A stretch of DNA of 64,000 nt from Marinoscillum sp. MHG1-6 (GTDB lineage Bacteria > Bacteroidota > Bacteroidia > Cytophagales > Cyclobacteriaceae): the NCBI RefSeq assembly GCF_024714475.1, contig NZ_JAMZMI010000006.1, positions 159,714 to 223,713 on the forward strand, in the 5' to 3' direction. Of this stretch, positions 8,680-18,436 are shown in pieces (positions within the stretch are counted from its first letter, which is position 1; every line of letters begins with the position of its first letter). A program made the position numbers and the translations under genes. Under the pieces are notes generated by a model. That model searched no databases and was not told where the DNA came from. It worked only from the letters and a program-made list of their open reading frames with translations.

Positions 8680-11280
8680 TTATTCTTTAATAAACTTCTG
8701 GCTCAAGCTTTCTTCATCAACCATTATCTCCAGTACATAAATACCTTTAGCCAGAGCAGAAATATCAATTTCAACCTGATTGTTGGATATGAATTTTGGA
8801 ACCCCGTTCACCATTGAACCATCCAGAGTATAAATGACCAATTGGTCCTTTTTCAACTCTCCTTTTGTTAGGATAATTACTTTATCAGTTGCTGGATTTG
8901 GCCATATCCTAAATTCATAGTCATCCAGATCATTATTGCTCAAGGCAGCAGCCGCTTCCGTCGTTCCTGTCACTGAAATTGAAACATTGTCAACCCCCGT
9001 ACTAGAGTGCACGATGTCACCGTTGTAGCTGCCTTCAGCCGGACCATTTAATCTTATGTAAATAGTAGTGGTCGCCAAAGTGCCTTCAGATGGCACCAAC
9101 GCCAATGATTTAAGCCAAAGCTCATCATTGAAGGAGATTTCATATCCCTCCGGCAAGCTAATATCCACTTTTCCGGCCAGGTTAGTTCCCGCTATGGTAT
9201 AGGACTGAGAAGCAGAAGGACTGCCCAATGAATGAGAGAAAGCTGTTAATTCACCTGTAATCGTCATACCCGGATCAGGGATCACTTCACCGGCGACAGC
9301 CAGGGTATCATTATCAGCATCCGTCGCACTGTGTATGACTTCTCCGCTATAGGAACCTAAAGCAGACGCATTTAATCGTACATAGACAAGCGCATTCGTA
9401 ATGGTACGCTCCACCGGAGTAAGCGCTACTGACGTCGACCAGGACGTTCCCTCATCTGCAGAAACCTCAAAGTCGCTTGGAGCCGTTACGGTAATATCTC
9501 CTTTCAGATTCGTTCCGGATATCCGGTAAGACTGACCTGTAGATGGATTACTCAAGTTTTGTGTGAAATCTGTCAGTGTTCCGGTATGAGAAATTTCCGG
9601 AATTAATGTCACGATTGTTCCACTTACTGCTACCGTATCATTTTCAGCATCGGTGCTTGTATGAACGATATTTCCAGACACCTCTCCTTCCGTATCACCA
9701 TTTAGTCTGACATATATAGAAGTAGCACTTATTGATCCTGAAGATTGAGATACGATCAATGGATTAATAGAAGTAAACCAATCAATCTCATTTAATGAAA
9801 CCTCGAAACTACCTTCCGGCGTAATGGTCACATCTGCAGTAAGATCTTTACCGGTCAGGCTATATGTGGATACACTGTAACCTGCAGCATAACCCAGGTC
9901 CTGAAAAAGTGCATCAGGTAAACCAAGTGTTTTAATGGTAGGCACTGCTGACGCAGCATCTGACAACGCATCTGGAATTCTAGTTTCACCCGGGGAGTAC
10001 GCACCAGTTGTATCCCACACAATCCAATCGAACTGGGTATCTATATTCTCACTACTCCAGCCATCTCCAAATCGCCAGTACCCGCTACCATCTGCAGCTC
10101 CAGCGGCAGGAAGGGTATAAATTGGAGTCTTGTCTTCATTGATATAAACATTTACATCAGCTCCATATTTTGTAAACCTAAATATATTCCATTCTGTAGC
10201 TGTAAACCCCCAATCACCAGTAGCAGGCACTACGCCATCATCACCTTTATCAATTTTATAAGTACCATCATTTAATACTTTAATGGCAAAACGTGCAGAT
10301 GAGGTACTTCGAAAATCTATATCAAACAGCATGTTCTTTTCAGCATCCACAGTCTTGGCCTTCAGAACCACAGTAACCGAGTCAGAGTTGGTAAATTGTT
10401 TAAATTGAACGTTATCCTTATTCAAAGCAGAAAGATCTGTTTTAACGCTAAGTAAGTTATTGCCGGCATCGGATGGATCAACTATAGTCTCAAACGTATA
10501 TGTCCCACTCGTATTAGACAACTCAAATGGAGGATCAAATGTATCCACTGGATGTACATCAGCTTCATAAGATATCCAATCTCCCAATGGTGCTTTTAAA
10601 GCTATACTTGCAGGAAGAGCCTGATCAGCAGGTGAATAGGCACCTGTAGTATCCCATGCGATCCAATCAAACTGAGTATCAATATTCTCACTGCTCCAAC
10701 CATCACCAAATCTCCAATATCCACTTCCATCCGCTGCTCCAGCTGCAGGAAGAGTATAGATAGGAGTATTATCTTCATTGATATAAACATTTACATCAGC
10801 TCCATTTTTGGTAAACCTGAAGATGGTCCATTCTGTAGCTGTGAAACCCCAGTCACCAGTAGCAGGCACGACCCCATTATCTCCTTTATCAATTTTATAA
10901 GTACCATCATTTAGCACTTTAATGGCAAATCGTGCAGAAGAAGTACTGCGAAAGTCAATGTCAAATAACATTCCTTTTGCAGCATCCGCTGTCCTAGCTT
11001 TTAGCACTACTGTCGCCATGTCAGAACCTGTAAATTGTTTAAACTGTACGTTATCCTTATTCAAAGCAGAAAGATCAGTTTTTACACTAAATAAGTTATT
11101 ACCGGCGTCAGATGGATCTACTATAGTTTCAAACGTGTACGTCCCACTTGTATTTGACACCTCAAATGGAGGATCAAAAGTGTCCACCGGATGAACATCA
11201 GCTTCATACACTGTCCAATCTTGCGCTTGAGCTACAGCACAAAGTAGTGTAAGGAATAATATTGAATATATCTTTTTCAT
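8680..11280 (-). CDS. Secreted protein with duplicated 213-residue domain, three Ig-like repeats and T9SS tail
   Basis: This 866-residue protein has a signal peptide (MKKIYSILFLTLLCAVAQAQ). Residues about 21-216 and 234-429 are two near-identical copies of one module, beginning DWTVYEADVHPVDTFDPPFE and DWISYEADVHPVDTFDPPFE. The module is beta-rich with lectin-like or CBM-like features (FRFTKNGADVNVYINED, YWRFGDGWSSENIDTQFDW), but I do not recognise the family. Three related Ig-like repeats of about 90-100 residues follow, each with an SLTGKDL, RISGTNL or TIAGTNL strand and a SIYVRLNG/LVYVRLNA strand. The end (IWPNPATDKVIIL to the C-terminus) is a T9SS sorting tail. It is the last gene of the SusC/SusD unit, after the FN3/beta-helix lipoprotein, so a role in binding pectin outside the cell is likely. 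No catalytic motif was seen. Confidence 0.75.
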   Translation of the reverse strand: MKKIYSILFLTLLCAVAQAQDWTVYEADVHPVDTFDPPFEVSNTSGTYTFETIVDPSDAGNNLFSVKTDLSALNKDNVQFKQFTGSDMATVVLKARTADAAKGMLFDIDFRSTSSARFAIKVLNDGTYKIDKGDNGVVPATGDWGFTATEWTIFRFTKNGADVNVYINEDNTPIYTLPAAGAADGSGYWRFGDGWSSENIDTQFDWIAWDTTGAYSPADQALPASIALKAPLGDWISYEADVHPVDTFDPPFELSNTSGTYTFETIVDPSDAGNNLLSVKTDLSALNKDNVQFKQFTNSDSVTVVLKAKTVDAEKNMLFDIDFRSTSSARFAIKVLNDGTYKIDKGDDGVVPATGDWGFTATEWNIFRFTKYGADVNVYINEDKTPIYTLPAAGAADGSGYWRFGDGWSSENIDTQFDWIVWDTTGAYSPGETRIPDALSDAASAVPTIKTLGLPDALFQDLGYAAGYSVSTYSLTGKDLTADVTITPEGSFEVSLNEIDWFTSINPLIVSQSSGSISATSIYVRLNGDTEGEVSGNIVHTSTDAENDTVAVSGTIVTLIPEISHTGTLTDFTQNLSNPSTGQSYRISGTNLKGDITVTAPSDFEVSADEGTSWSTSVALTPVERTITNALVYVRLNASALGSYSGEVIHSATDADNDTLAVAGEVIPDPGMTITGELTAFSHSLGSPSASQSYTIAGTNLAGKVDISLPEGYEISFNDELWLKSLALVPSEGTLATTTIYIRLNGPAEGSYNGDIVHSSTGVDNVSISVTGTTEAAAALSNNDLDDYEFRIWPNPATDKVIILTKGELKKDQLVIYTLDGSMVNGVPKFISNNQVEIDISALAKGIYVLEIMVDEESLSQKFIKE
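9994..11220 (-). repeat. Intragenic tandem duplication, 639-bp period
   Basis: Two adjacent coding copies (11220 down to about 10633, and 10581 down to about 9994) encode almost the same residues and differ mainly at third codon positions. This indicates duplication of a whole domain followed by mostly synonymous drift. Confidence 0.8.
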
Positions 11281-11421
11281 ATAATGATGATTTAAAATTT
11301 ATATTAAAAATCAGACGGCTTATTAAGTTATGTAAACGATTGTTCTTCATTCTTCGGTTTTTAGAATATGCCTCCAGACAAATGGAGACATATTCCCATT
11401 AAATTACCATCTGACATTTTT

Positions 11422-12981
11422 TTATTGTAACCACTTAGTATCACCAACATTCGCGTCAATGATATCCTGATTGGTTACAGTAAAATCACCTGATGAAGCA
11501 TCTACAAATGCTGGATTAGCTTCTGTCGCATCCACATCTACTGCCAAATATTGGCCTTCAAATAGTGCAAAAGCATTGTAATAAAAATTATTTTTGAAAG
11601 TGGTTGACACTTCAGGAGCAACATCTCCTGATTTGGTCCAGTTTCCAAGATTGCCATTCGTGGCGCTTTCAAAGCCCGTATCAACGAACAAGCAATTGCT
11701 CACTTCCAGGGAGTTACCCGCGGCGGACATTCTAAAGAAACCACGATTATTACTATTATCAACAGTACATACTTTGTAAAAAGTACAATTCTTAAATTTC
11801 ACATCCGCGATAACCTGCATACGTAAGAATGATCGAATGCCATTGCTAAATGTACAGTTCTCTACGGTGAGTGATCCAAAGGCTCCTCCTCTGATATCAA
11901 AACCATCACCTCCACCACCATCTATATCATATACATAGCTGTTGATCATAATCACATCACCATAGGTCCCAGACCCCTGATTGTACAGGATGTTATTTTT
12001 GTATCCGCTGATCTCGCATCTATCAAAAACCAATTTCACGGGATTCCCGGTGGCTGCAGTAACGTTGAACACTTGATTATAGTTATTTTCTCCTCGCATA
12101 TCAAGGAGCACTAAACCAATCGAAGCAATTGTCGTTTCAACCTGGAACTGACCAGTTATAACAGGCTTATCGTAAGATTTCTGCCCTTCTATCACAATGG
12201 ACTTGGCAAGAATATAACTCCCAATATCATACATCCCTTCTGCAAGAATTAAAGTATCCCCTTCTGCTGCCGCATCAATCTTAGCCGCCAAATCATCCAG
12301 AGGTGTTACATTATATTCTTTCAAAGTGGAAAACTCCACCGTACCCCTCTTATCGCTCCCGTTGTATATTGAAACGGTATAATCCGTAGCCCCAGAAAGG
12401 CCCTCCAGTGTCGCTTCTCCGTTCAGCTTCTCGGTATTGGAAATCTGAACCAATAAATTACCCGGAGTCACCAAAAAATGGGTTACCTCACTGTTAGCCT
12501 CCCAAAGTAGCTTTGCATAAGTATCCTGCACATTGGGTCCTGGAAGTGGGAAAAACAGTTGCTCCGGAGAGGTCCTGGCAGTTATTTCAGCCCAGTTTGA
12601 TTCCTCAATGCCGTCAACTACAGCCTTCACCCTGGCCGAATAGCGAGTGTCTCCATTAAGTGTCTCCGTAAACGTAATTTCCCCGGAAACAGGAATATCA
12701 ACCTCTTCGATCACTCCAGTAGCTACCGGATCTCCTGAAAACTCGAGGCTATCCTGAAAAAACTCAATAACATATTGATTAACCCTGGCATCTGCCGTCC
12801 AGCTCAGTTCAATATCAATTTGGTTACGAACCCTGGCCTCAAGGCCTACCGGAGCAAAAGCTCTGGATACCGTAAGATCTGTAATGACAGGATCAATATC
12901 ATCATCGCATGCTGTGAGCAAAATGAACAGCACACCAAACAGGATTCCTGTAAATTTCTTTATTGTAGTATACATATTCAT
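11422..12981 (-). CDS. FN3 and beta-helix (DUF4957/DUF5123-like) surface lipoprotein
   Basis: This 519-residue protein has a lipoprotein signal (FTGILFGVLFILLTAC, lipid Cys near residue 25), so it is probably anchored in the outer membrane. A fibronectin type III domain spans about residues 45-140, a second one about 140-230. A right-handed beta-helix of the DUF4957/DUF5123 type fills the rest (for example LDDLAAKIDAAAEGDTLILA, FRMSAAGNSLEVSNCLF, TFKNNFYYNAF). Proteins of this layout are common next to SusD in pectin loci. No lyase Asp cluster or catalytic Lys/Arg is evident, so I read it as a glycan-binding protein in the place of SusE rather than an enzyme. It starts 6 bp after the SusD stop codon, consistent with co-transcription. 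A second ATG two codons in (12975) is an equally possible start. Confidence 0.8.
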   Translation of the reverse strand: MNMYTTIKKFTGILFGVLFILLTACDDDIDPVITDLTVSRAFAPVGLEARVRNQIDIELSWTADARVNQYVIEFFQDSLEFSGDPVATGVIEEVDIPVSGEITFTETLNGDTRYSARVKAVVDGIEESNWAEITARTSPEQLFFPLPGPNVQDTYAKLLWEANSEVTHFLVTPGNLLVQISNTEKLNGEATLEGLSGATDYTVSIYNGSDKRGTVEFSTLKEYNVTPLDDLAAKIDAAAEGDTLILAEGMYDIGSYILAKSIVIEGQKSYDKPVITGQFQVETTIASIGLVLLDMRGENNYNQVFNVTAATGNPVKLVFDRCEISGYKNNILYNQGSGTYGDVIMINSYVYDIDGGGGDGFDIRGGAFGSLTVENCTFSNGIRSFLRMQVIADVKFKNCTFYKVCTVDNSNNRGFFRMSAAGNSLEVSNCLFVDTGFESATNGNLGNWTKSGDVAPEVSTTFKNNFYYNAFALFEGQYLAVDVDATEANPAFVDASSGDFTVTNQDIIDANVGDTKWLQ

Positions 12982-12987
12982 TCTTTT

Positions 12988-14775
12988 TTAATTCAGTAAT
13001 TCATTGGTTAACATGCCATTGCTTCCATCAATAAACACTTGCCAGATAGGCCAGTATTGATTCGCATCCGGATTTCCGACATATAGTCCTTCTACTTTAT
13101 CGTCTTCCAGTTCTCCCGGGTCTGCCCAGGACATATTATCACTGTATTCTGCTGACTTATCATCGGTTTCACCACGCTCCAGACCGTAGAACTCTAACGT
13201 TTCGTTGTCCGCGGCAAGTCGATAGTAAAGTATTGATGACACATCTGAATAGTCACCTGATCTACTTCTCAAGTCATACATTTTTGCTTTGGCTTCTGCC
13301 AGTTTCGTACCCAACAGGTTCCATCTGATCAAGGCTTGCTTACGTAGCATTTCTCCACAGAACTCCAGCTTGTGCTCTTCCACAATGGCATCAAAAACCG
13401 CAGTTCCGGACAAACCATCAATGTATGCATCCACCTTGGTGGCCCAATCGGTTGAATTGAAGGCCCTTTTTCTGATTTCTTTCAGATAAGGCTTGGCCGC
13501 ATCCGCACCTTCGAGTTCATAAGCCGCTTCTGCAGCCATAAGCAAAATTTCTGCGTAGCGCATGTACATGTAGTTGGTACCATCATCATTTGAAGCTGTG
13601 ACATACCTGGACTTCCATTCATAGCGATACTTGCCAAACATCCATTCATTAATTCCTGTAAGTTCCTGCTGAGCTACGTCCGTTGCCGGGCTCACATCTT
13701 TCCATCTGTAGGGCACACAGGTAACATCCCTCCGAGTATCTGCAGCATCATAATCATAGAACATGTGAGGAACCGGACCACCCTGCCCTCCACGAGCCTG
13801 CCCTGTGTATTTATCTATACTTTCATGCCTGACAGCAAATGTGAACATCCATCGACCACGACCGTCGGCGAATGGAATTTCCCAAAGAGACTCTCTTCCT
13901 GCTTCAATCTGATCGTTACTAAAATTCCTCCAAAGATCTTCAAAGGATGACTCCAATTGAGCGGTACCACTTTCTATGACATCTTTGCATTCCTGTAAAG
14001 CAATAGCATACATATCAGCTCTGGCAAGCTCGGGATCATTACTCAGCCTTACCCCATCACCATATTGTGAATATCCACCAGCAGCTAAAGCCAATCGAGC
14101 TCTAAGCCCCTTCACAAAGGCCTTATTGACTCTTTCCACCGTAGCAGTATTGGAAGTTTCATTTGGCCATGGAACCAGCGTTGCTGCCTCCTCCAAATCA
14201 GCTAATAATTGTTTGTAAATCACATCCCTGCTAGAACGCGGGAGATAGATGGTCTCAGGAGTGATCGGCTCAAAACTGGCAGGCACATCGCCCCAGCTTT
14301 TCACAAGGTCGGCGTAGTAAACCGCTCTTAAAGTAAGGGCTTCACCAAGTAAGTGAGCCATCTCGGGATCATTTTCAATATCCCCATAAGCACGCAAACC
14401 TCTAATGCACAAATTAGCACGCTCTATACCCGTATACATCATGGCCCAGGCATTGTTGGTGGTATTCATCTGATCATTATCCGGCTGTGCAGAATATTTG
14501 ACCAGATCGTAGTTATCGTCTGCGTTACTGGAACTGTTATTCCATTCAATATCAGTATTCATTCCATACCAGGGCAAAAAGCGTCCCCTGTAGGAATTGG
14601 TCTGTCCCATGGGCTCCTTGATACCATCTACGGCACTTTTTGCGAGAGCATATACTGAGAATATTTTTGATTCGTCAAGAGTGGACTTGGCTGGTGCTTC
14701 CAGGAATTCCTCACAAGATGTACTTACACCAATCATCAGAACACTCGCTAATGCTATGTTTAATATCTTTTTCAT
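12988..14775 (-). CDS. SusD/RagB family outer-membrane nutrient-binding lipoprotein
   Basis: This protein of about 595 residues has a lipoprotein signal starting at Met5 of the longest frame (MKKILNIALASVLMIGVSTSC), which is why I use 14775 rather than 14787. The mature sequence starts EEFLEAPAKSTLD, the usual SusD opening. TPR-like helices follow (NNAWAMMYTGIERANLCIRG), then the SusD core (YMRYAEILLMAAEAAYELEG) and the C-terminal helical region (EEHKLEFCGEMLRKQALIRW). SusD forms the lid over the SusC barrel and captures oligosaccharides at the cell surface. The gene begins only 7-19 bp after the SusC stop. The surrounding PL1 and PL9 lyases suggest oligogalacturonides as ligand; this is inference. 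Confidence 0.95.
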   Translation of the reverse strand: MKKILNIALASVLMIGVSTSCEEFLEAPAKSTLDESKIFSVYALAKSAVDGIKEPMGQTNSYRGRFLPWYGMNTDIEWNNSSSNADDNYDLVKYSAQPDNDQMNTTNNAWAMMYTGIERANLCIRGLRAYGDIENDPEMAHLLGEALTLRAVYYADLVKSWGDVPASFEPITPETIYLPRSSRDVIYKQLLADLEEAATLVPWPNETSNTATVERVNKAFVKGLRARLALAAGGYSQYGDGVRLSNDPELARADMYAIALQECKDVIESGTAQLESSFEDLWRNFSNDQIEAGRESLWEIPFADGRGRWMFTFAVRHESIDKYTGQARGGQGGPVPHMFYDYDAADTRRDVTCVPYRWKDVSPATDVAQQELTGINEWMFGKYRYEWKSRYVTASNDDGTNYMYMRYAEILLMAAEAAYELEGADAAKPYLKEIRKRAFNSTDWATKVDAYIDGLSGTAVFDAIVEEHKLEFCGEMLRKQALIRWNLLGTKLAEAKAKMYDLRSRSGDYSDVSSILYYRLAADNETLEFYGLERGETDDKSAEYSDNMSWADPGELEDDKVEGLYVGNPDANQYWPIWQVFIDGSNGMLTNELLN

Positions 14776-14793
14776 TTTCAGTCTCATTTTGGA

Positions 14794-17700
14794 TTAAAAT
14801 GTAAGGTTCATTCCTACGGTAAATTGCCTGCTTCGTGGATAGGCAGAATAATCAACCCCGGGAGTAAGCGGAGTCTTTCTTCGTGTGGAAACTTCAGGAT
14901 CAAACCCTGAATAATCGGTAAGAATAAACAGGTTGTAGCCCGTCACATAAAACCTGAGATTATCAATTCTCGCGCGTTGACTTAAGGCCTTCGGAACAGT
15001 GTATCCGAGGGTCAGAGTGTTCAATCTCAAGAAGGAACCATCCTCTACCGCCCAATCACTGAAAATGTACTTATCGATATACGGACTCCACATTGTGGTA
15101 TTTGCATTTACCGCTGCGAGTTGAGCCGGATTCCTAATTAACTCTCCCGTGTTCCAATCAATATTTGTCCAACGCTTACCCTGCTCCTGGATATCAATTA
15201 GATTTCGGTAATTGTTATTTTCATTGGCAGAAGTAAACTCGACCTTATTGGCATTGTAAATATCATTACCAACACTCCAGTTAAATGCAGCAGTCAGGTC
15301 AAATCCATAGGCATAGGCATTGATAACAACACCTCCCGTATGCTTAGGATTTGCATTTCCAATGATTTTCCTATCTGCCAGAGTGATAGAGTCATTACCA
15401 TCCAAATCCAGCAATTTCATAGCTCCCGGACGGGCTGTATAAAGCTCATCAGGGTTAGCCACTCCTTCCTTCAAAATCCATTCATCGTTTGCGGCATCGT
15501 AATCAAAGTCATCCACCTCGTAGCGGCCATCAGACACATAACCGTACATTTCACCAATTGACCCACCAACTCTTGCTAAGTAATCCTGTGCTATCTGAGT
15601 GGAAGCCCAGCCAGTAGTAACCGGAGGCCCTAATATCTCATCGAGGGTACCAAGCGATTTAATTGAGTTTTTATTGAAGGCTATGTTGAAATTGGCACTC
15701 ACTCCATAATCGCGCTCATCAATTGCGATCACCCCAAGAGATAATTCCACTCCCTTATTCTCTGTTTCACCAATATTTCTATATTGATCGGCGTAGGCTC
15801 CTGCCAAAGGAAAACGAACCAATAAATCACGTGTGTTATTTTGGTAAAGCTCTACGGTACCATTGACCCTGCCAGTCAGTAAACCAAAGTCTAATCCAAT
15901 ATTTTTAGTTTCTGTTGTCTCCCATTTCAAGTCTGAATTGGCCAGCGTAGTAGCGGGTGCCCAAATGCTGGATATATCATTCAAATAGTTGGTATTACTT
16001 GAAAGGAACACCTGCTCGGTCTGAGCAGTAGGTATATTATTATTACCCGCCACCCCGTAGCTTGCACGCAGCTTCAACAGGTTCATCCATGCAGAGGTTC
16101 CAGCCATAAAACTTTCTTCTGAAATCTTCCATCCACCAGAAACAGATGGAAAAAAGCCCCAGACATTATTACCTCTAAACCTACTTGAACCATCAATTCT
16201 GTAAACGGCCGTCAGGAGATACCTGTCCATGTAATCATAGTTGACACGGGTAAAAAAGGACACCAGCTTATCATCGGCACTCTGGAAGTTGTCCGCCGTA
16301 ATTGGGGTACCCTGAGTGGTCAGTTTGAAAGCATCCTCTGCTGAAAACAATGCCGGGTATCCTTGTATTTCATACTCCAACTCTGATGATTGGGTAAACA
16401 ACACTTCCTGACCAAGCATGACCTTCACATTGTGCGTCTCACTTTTCAGGGCATCATAATTGATCAGGTTTGTACTCCTTAATCGCAGCTCCTTATCATC
16501 AGTAAATACCGCTGAAGGTAGGTTAGGAAATGCAGGAGACCGGTCTCTGGCTTTATAGGTTGTTACCCCATAAAATCGATTATCCAATCGACTGTAATTA
16601 TCTACCGTAAAAGAAGTAGATACCTGTAATGGGTCAATAATGCGATAAGAAAACCTACCTGATATATTGTAATTGCCACGCTCCTGAAGACGAGAATTAT
16701 CATATGTGGATCTGATTGGATTGACAAGATCGCTTGCGGTTTGTTCATTGGTATCATCTGATAGACTAACTCCTTCCAGCGGAATTGGCGCAAATTGTAT
16801 CGCATGTTTCAATCTGGAATCGGCAGAAGACACTTCATTCTGCTCATTTGCTCCCCCGCCATTTATCTCTGTATCAGAGTATCTTAAAGAAAAGCTGAGG
16901 TCAGCCTTATCACCTAGCTTGTTGTTCAGTTTAAAAGTGATGTTGTTTCTGACATAATCCGATCCAATCATGATCGCTTTGTCGTCAAATCGAGCAAAGT
17001 TCAGAGAGAAGTTAGACTTCTCGGTTCCGCCCCGAATACTCAAATCATTACTGAATGTGGTTCCGGTACGACCGTAAATTTGTCTTTGCCAGTCATTGGC
17101 CGGTTGACCTTCATATAGCCCCAGGTCTCCGAAAAGGCCAAAATAATCTTCATAATAAGATAAGTCTGCATCCGGACCTTCATCTTCCGCTCTCAAAACC
17201 CCTAATTCATAATGCCAGCGAGCATAATCTCCTGGATCAAGAACATCCAGGGTTTTAGCGATTTTCTTGACAGCATAAAAGGTGTTATAGTTTACAGATA
17301 CTTCACCTTTTCTACCACTCTTAGTGGTTATGATAACCACACCATTTGCCCCCCTTGAACCATAAATAGCGGTAGAAGAAGCATCCTTCAAAACATCTAT
17401 CGACTCAATATCGGATGGAGAAAGGTCCGAAATCGTACTTACCGGAAAACCATCCACAATAAACAATGGATTACTACTTTGTGTAAGGGAAGCCCCTCCT
17501 CTTACCCGAATCTTAACTTCGGCATCCGGGGAACCTTCCGTGGTTGTAATCTGAACCCCCGCCAATCTACCGGTCAATGACTCCGCCACCGTCGAAACCG
17601 GGACTTTTTTCAAAGCATCTCCTGTCACAGAAACAACCGATCCAGTAAGGTTTGATTTCTTCTGAGTACCATATCCTACCACAACGACTTCCTCAAGGGC

Positions 17701-18336
17701 CTGCACATCCGGCTCCAGGCTGATCGCGATTTGAGTCCGACTATTAACTGGTAATTCTTTGCTCAAATAACCAACAAATGAAAAGACGAGAATGGCATCT
17801 TCCTCGGCCATGATGGTAAAATTTCCATCAAAATCTGTAATCGTTCCATCAGTGGTTCCCTGTACCTGAATGGTCACACCAGGCATTCCTTCACCATTTT
17901 CATCAGTGACTTTTCCTTGAATTTTGATAGGATCTTGTTCCTTCACGACGTCCTCCACCTTTGGCAACTTGTGCCTGACATCCTGCTTTACAAAAATGGT
18001 TTCATTTACACGTCGGAATGACAAATCTGCCTGATCAGCAATGGAAAGTAACATATCCATGAGGGTACGCTGATCCTTAGTGACATTGACCTTTACATCT
18101 GGCAGGTCGTCAATCACATAGGCAAAAACAAAATCTGAATTTCTTTCGATTTGGGTAAATGCTTCCTGAAGCTCAAGATCTGAAAAACCAATCTTCACTT
18201 CAATCTCACTCAGTTTCTTACCCTGAGCTTCCGACGTATGCGTTACCGCCCAGGAGCACAGCGTGCTCTGCAAAACGAGGCAATAAAACATATACTTAGT
18301 CATTTTAACTAATGTATTTAGTAGGTTTGTTTTCAT
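14794..18336 (-). CDS. SusC/RagA family TonB-dependent transporter with STN signalling domain
   Basis: This 1180-residue outer-membrane receptor has a signal peptide that ends near SEAQG (residue 38). An STN domain at about 45-115 (IGFSDLELQEAFTQIERNSD) is present only in transporters that signal to a FecR anti-sigma factor. A carboxypeptidase-regulatory-like domain follows at about 133-215 (IQGKVTDENGEGMPGVTI, then GTITDFDGNFTI), then the LEEVVVVGYGTQKK junction and a plug (ESIDVLKDASSTAIYGSRGANG). The rest is a long beta-barrel ending in an aromatic residue (TVGMNLTF). It would import oligosaccharides captured by SusD, using energy from TonB. The sigma/FecR pair directly upstream on the same strand, together with the STN domain, supports substrate-sensing trans-envelope regulation. 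Confidence 0.95.
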   Translation of the reverse strand: MKTNLLNTLVKMTKYMFYCLVLQSTLCSWAVTHTSEAQGKKLSEIEVKIGFSDLELQEAFTQIERNSDFVFAYVIDDLPDVKVNVTKDQRTLMDMLLSIADQADLSFRRVNETIFVKQDVRHKLPKVEDVVKEQDPIKIQGKVTDENGEGMPGVTIQVQGTTDGTITDFDGNFTIMAEEDAILVFSFVGYLSKELPVNSRTQIAISLEPDVQALEEVVVVGYGTQKKSNLTGSVVSVTGDALKKVPVSTVAESLTGRLAGVQITTTEGSPDAEVKIRVRGGASLTQSSNPLFIVDGFPVSTISDLSPSDIESIDVLKDASSTAIYGSRGANGVVIITTKSGRKGEVSVNYNTFYAVKKIAKTLDVLDPGDYARWHYELGVLRAEDEGPDADLSYYEDYFGLFGDLGLYEGQPANDWQRQIYGRTGTTFSNDLSIRGGTEKSNFSLNFARFDDKAIMIGSDYVRNNITFKLNNKLGDKADLSFSLRYSDTEINGGGANEQNEVSSADSRLKHAIQFAPIPLEGVSLSDDTNEQTASDLVNPIRSTYDNSRLQERGNYNISGRFSYRIIDPLQVSTSFTVDNYSRLDNRFYGVTTYKARDRSPAFPNLPSAVFTDDKELRLRSTNLINYDALKSETHNVKVMLGQEVLFTQSSELEYEIQGYPALFSAEDAFKLTTQGTPITADNFQSADDKLVSFFTRVNYDYMDRYLLTAVYRIDGSSRFRGNNVWGFFPSVSGGWKISEESFMAGTSAWMNLLKLRASYGVAGNNNIPTAQTEQVFLSSNTNYLNDISSIWAPATTLANSDLKWETTETKNIGLDFGLLTGRVNGTVELYQNNTRDLLVRFPLAGAYADQYRNIGETENKGVELSLGVIAIDERDYGVSANFNIAFNKNSIKSLGTLDEILGPPVTTGWASTQIAQDYLARVGGSIGEMYGYVSDGRYEVDDFDYDAANDEWILKEGVANPDELYTARPGAMKLLDLDGNDSITLADRKIIGNANPKHTGGVVINAYAYGFDLTAAFNWSVGNDIYNANKVEFTSANENNNYRNLIDIQEQGKRWTNIDWNTGELIRNPAQLAAVNANTTMWSPYIDKYIFSDWAVEDGSFLRLNTLTLGYTVPKALSQRARIDNLRFYVTGYNLFILTDYSGFDPEVSTRRKTPLTPGVDYSAYPRSRQFTVGMNLTF

Positions 18337-18374
18337 AATAGATGTTTTGGTATGTAAATATCAAACTACTTGAG

Positions 18375-18430
18375 GCCCAGAGTACTAATCAACATTTGGC
18401 GATGGGGTTAGTACCACTGGGCTTTTTTAC
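18375..18430. other. Stem-loop between fecR and susC with poly-T on the plus side
   Basis: GCCCAG (18375-18380) pairs with CTGGGC (18417-18422), and TACTAA (18383-18388) pairs with TTAGTA (18408-18413); a T6 run follows on the plus strand. On the minus-strand message it sits directly after the FecR stop. It could be an mRNA processing or stability element that lets SusC be expressed above FecR, or a plus-strand terminator against antisense transcription. Confidence 0.5.
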
Positions 18431-18436
18431 TAGCTG

